Positions 52,320 to 54,184 of a stretch of 54,184 bases of DNA are shown piece after piece. The stretch spans positions 1 to 54,184 of the forward strand of contig LADS01000037.1 in the NCBI GenBank assembly GCA_000961725.1, read 5' to 3'. This stretch comes from Desulfobulbaceae bacterium BRH_c16a. GTDB taxonomy: Bacteria; Desulfobacterota; Desulfobulbia; Desulfobulbales; Desulfocapsaceae. The position numbers were made by a program, and so were the translations under genes. The stretch's first letter is position 1. Each line of letters opens with the position of its first letter. Below the pieces are notes generated by a model, which made no database searches, was not told where the DNA came from, and worked only from the letters and a program-made list of their open reading frames with translations.

Positions 52320-52394
52320 TTTTCCACCTCCTTGTGACGGAAAAAAAGAGTTCAAATCATCGTTTTTTCGAATCAGGAAAACAGAGCCGGAAAA

Positions 52395-52655
52395 TCAATT
52401 GAAAACCCGATTACGTTCCTCAAAGCTTACGCAGTCGGCAAGGTCTTCAGCCCAGGAAGAGGTTTTGTTCTTCGTGATAACAAAACACAGTCGCCTATGT
52501 GGTGCCGGTCTCTCATTATAGGCAGTGGCGACATCCTGCTTTTGCGGATTGAATTTTTCATTCACTGAACTCTCAATATAGGTTTTGATTAAATCGACTG
52601 CGTCTTCCCATGCCAATTCGTCATCCATTACAATTTCTTCATTTTCATCTATCAT
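52395..52655 (-). CDS. Small hypothetical protein
   Basis: An 86-residue frame with a GGGGGGAAAG site ahead of the ATG at 52655. It is acidic at the N-terminus (MIDENEEIVMDDELAWEDAV) with a helical stretch, then basic. I do not recognise it. It could be a real small protein linked to the upstream LuxR-type regulators, or chance; the ribosome site makes it likelier than most short frames here. Confidence 0.5.
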   Translation of the reverse strand: MIDENEEIVMDDELAWEDAVDLIKTYIESSVNEKFNPQKQDVATAYNERPAPHRRLCFVITKNKTSSWAEDLADCVSFEERNRVFN

Positions 52656-52831
52656 TTTCTTTCCCCCCGAAAGATTAAATAGCTGCTGAATAAATTTACT
52701 CCCCCTCAGGATTCCTGAGAGGTTTCTCTCTGTTCATCAATACTCTACTCTCCTCGTTTTTAAAATTGAGTAAGATTGGATAGAAAATGGATAGGAAAAA
52801 TATACATTCCACATGCATGGGAGGCAGAACA

Positions 52832-53725
52832 TCAATAATTAATGGAGAGAATAGACTGGAGGTTGCTTTTCTGGTGGGTCAAATCAAGTTTTTTCCTGAT
52901 GTTTTTTCGATGGATACTGATGGTCCCGGAGGAAAGGTGCAGGATTTCGGCGATTTCCTTGGTCCTTTTGCCCAGCTTCACCAGATTGGCGACCTGAATC
53001 TCTGCAGGAGTGAGCCGAACCAGTTTGTTTGAAAAATCATTGGAGAAGGGAGAGGTCACTTCGTTGATGTTGGCCCGGAGAATATCGACCAGGACTTGTT
53101 GCTGCTCGGTCAGCCTGCATTCTTCCAGCCGGTCGAGGTAGGGTTGAACCAGTTTGGTGACATTGGAAAGCACCTGCTCGGCGAGAACAGTCCGGTCTTG
53201 TTCCCGCTTTTTCAGAATTACCGTCAGGGCAACATTTGATTCGTGCAACTCAGCCGTCCGATCCTCCACCCGTTGCTCCAATCCGGCCTCGAACAGACGA
53301 CGGCGGTCTATTTCCTCTTCGAGCTGGATTTTCTTCTTTGTCAGTAGTTTCAGCAGGCTTTGCTTCTCAAGACAGCTCCGAATCCTAAGAATGAGTTCTT
53401 CGACCACGCAGGGTTTGATGAGAAAATCATCTGCTCCGAGACGTAAAGCGTCGATGGCGGATTGTAAGTCGCCATTACCGGTGAGGATAATGACCCTGGT
53501 CAGCGGCGCCATTTTTTTTACGGCCTTCAGCACACCGAACCCATCGATGCCTTCCATCATAAGGTCGGAAATCACCACGTCGAATTGAGAGTCCTGAAGG
53601 ACTCTGATCGCCTCATTTCCGCTGGATACGGCAGTTACGGAAAAATGCTTTTCAGTCAGTTCCCTTGATAAGACCTTCCGGATGACGGCCTCGTCGTCGA
53701 CTAATAAAATTGTTGTCTCGATCAT
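52832..53725 (-). CDS. Response regulator: receiver, coiled coil, LuxR domain
   Basis: A 297-residue protein. Receiver residues ~1-120: ILLVDDEAVIR, Asp in VVISDLMMEG, Thr in ILTGNG and Lys in IKPCVVEE. A charged coiled-coil (residues ~135-190) links it to a middle region and a C-terminal LuxR domain (RLTPAEIQVANLVKLGKRTKEI, SSGTISIHRKNIRKKLDL). MIETTILLVDDE at 53725 is the natural start; the frame is open upstream into the kinase gene. The cognate kinase ends 55 bp upstream, so the pair is an operon. Confidence 0.92.
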   Translation of the reverse strand: MIETTILLVDDEAVIRKVLSRELTEKHFSVTAVSSGNEAIRVLQDSQFDVVISDLMMEGIDGFGVLKAVKKMAPLTRVIILTGNGDLQSAIDALRLGADDFLIKPCVVEELILRIRSCLEKQSLLKLLTKKKIQLEEEIDRRRLFEAGLEQRVEDRTAELHESNVALTVILKKREQDRTVLAEQVLSNVTKLVQPYLDRLEECRLTEQQQVLVDILRANINEVTSPFSNDFSNKLVRLTPAEIQVANLVKLGKRTKEIAEILHLSSGTISIHRKNIRKKLDLTHQKSNLQSILSINY

Positions 53726-53780
53726 GCCCTTGCTCTTATCTCCGGAAAAATCCTGGCCATGGTTGATCGTCACGCAATTT

Positions 53781-54184
53781 TCATTGCTCCTCGACAGGCA
53801 GATAAACCGTGAAGGTCGAGCCTTTCCCAGGCTGACTGTCGACAAGAATTTCTCCCTTATGGTTCTGGACAATACCATAGCAGACCGACAACCCCAGACC
53901 TGTCCCTTTAACTTCAGGTTTTGTTGTGAAAAAAGGCTGAAAGATCAGGTCTCTTTTTTCAGGCTCAATACCTACGCCATTATCCTTGATCGCCACGGCG
54001 ATTCTCTCCTCTTCCCGCCAGGTGTTTATTGTGATCACCCCGTCTTCCAGGCAGGCGTCCGCGGCATTGTTCAACAGATTAAGAAAGACTTGTTTGATCT
54101 GGTCCGGAATCGCCAGGATCTGCGGCAATCGCTCGTCATAGTTTAATTGCATACGAATATTTTTCCGCTTGAAATCGCTCTTGC
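53781..54184 (-). CDS. Sensor histidine kinase, C-terminal part (cut by window edge)
   Basis: The last ~133 residues of a sensor kinase; the gene runs past the window end. The ATPase domain is complete in its conserved parts: N box VFLNLLNNAADACLEDG, G1 DNGVGIEP, F box FQPFFTTK and G2 GTGLGLSVCYGIV. The sensing and HisKA regions lie outside. It is followed by the receiver-LuxR regulator. Confidence 0.93.
   Translation of the reverse strand, partial: KSDFKRKNIRMQLNYDERLPQILAIPDQIKQVFLNLLNNAADACLEDGVITINTWREEERIAVAIKDNGVGIEPEKRDLIFQPFFTTKPEVKGTGLGLSVCYGIVQNHKGEILVDSQPGKGSTFTVYLPVEEQ

Noticed and set aside
1..54184. CRISPR arrays, tRNA or rRNA genes, prophage or intact insertion sequences
   Set aside because: No regular repeat-spacer units, cloverleaf sequences or transposase/integrase frames were seen.

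Overview
This window looks like part of the chromosome of a selenocysteine-using anaerobe of the Desulfobacterota, possibly near Desulfobulbales. The evidence is a set of multiheme and split-Soret cytochromes, a 2-hydroxyacid oxidation island with 2-oxoacid:ferredoxin oxidoreductase and ADP-forming acyl-CoA synthetases, many two-component proteins, and five in-frame TGA codons in four redox-type genes. TGA is also an ordinary stop here (histidine kinase, larA-like gene, D-lactate dehydrogenase), so the genetic code is standard. The taxonomy is inference from gene content.

Layout. 1-2.6 kb: a truncated RRM RNA-binding protein and pyruvate kinase, the latter between two direct copies of a 150-180 bp repeat. 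2.7-10.8 kb: a bacterial alpha-2-macroglobulin and PBP1C pair. 11-16.2 kb: a sensor kinase and a receiver-winged-helix regulator, then an ethylbenzene-dehydrogenase-like haem protein and a pentahaem cytochrome c read through an in-frame TGA. 16.4-25.7 kb: a CoA-transferase/GNAT fusion, a pseudo-receiver Ser/Thr kinase, a metallophosphoesterase, a UPF0149/pRiA4b fusion, a PIF1-like helicase and a B3/B4-domain protein.

25.8-41.6 kb: a GntR/FadR regulator diverges from a co-directional catabolic island of LarA-like racemase, TRAP transporter (dctP, dctQ, dctM), FAD/Fe-S D-2-hydroxyacid dehydrogenase, a fused IorAB-type 2-oxoacid:ferredoxin oxidoreductase and two fused ADP-forming acyl-CoA synthetases. 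Together they could import a 2-hydroxyacid, oxidise it to a 2-oxoacid, decarboxylate it to an acyl-CoA and recover ATP. Lactate is the simple substrate; an aryl-lactate fits the Ior-type enzyme better. A perfect GntR-type operator lies in the divergent promoter region.

41.9-47.8 kb: a split-Soret-type cytochrome, an M24 peptidase, a VF530-like protein, a lipoprotein-like protein, an acyltransferase, a lone receiver, a broken C26 amidotransferase and a conserved hypothetical. 48.0-51.0 kb: the most interesting region, an ArsR-led operon of three apparent selenoproteins: a small winged-helix protein, a rhodanese-DsbD fusion with both rhodanese-loop cysteines replaced by TGA, and a small thioredoxin-fold protein. 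Each TGA is followed 18-24 nt later by a hairpin loop, as in bacterial SECIS elements. A 24-bp operator-like palindrome overlaps the promoter region of arsR. 51.0-54.2 kb: an alpha/beta-hydrolase pseudogene, a LuxR regulator, a small unknown ORF, a receiver-LuxR regulator and the end of its histidine kinase. I saw no tRNA, rRNA, CRISPR array or intact transposase.
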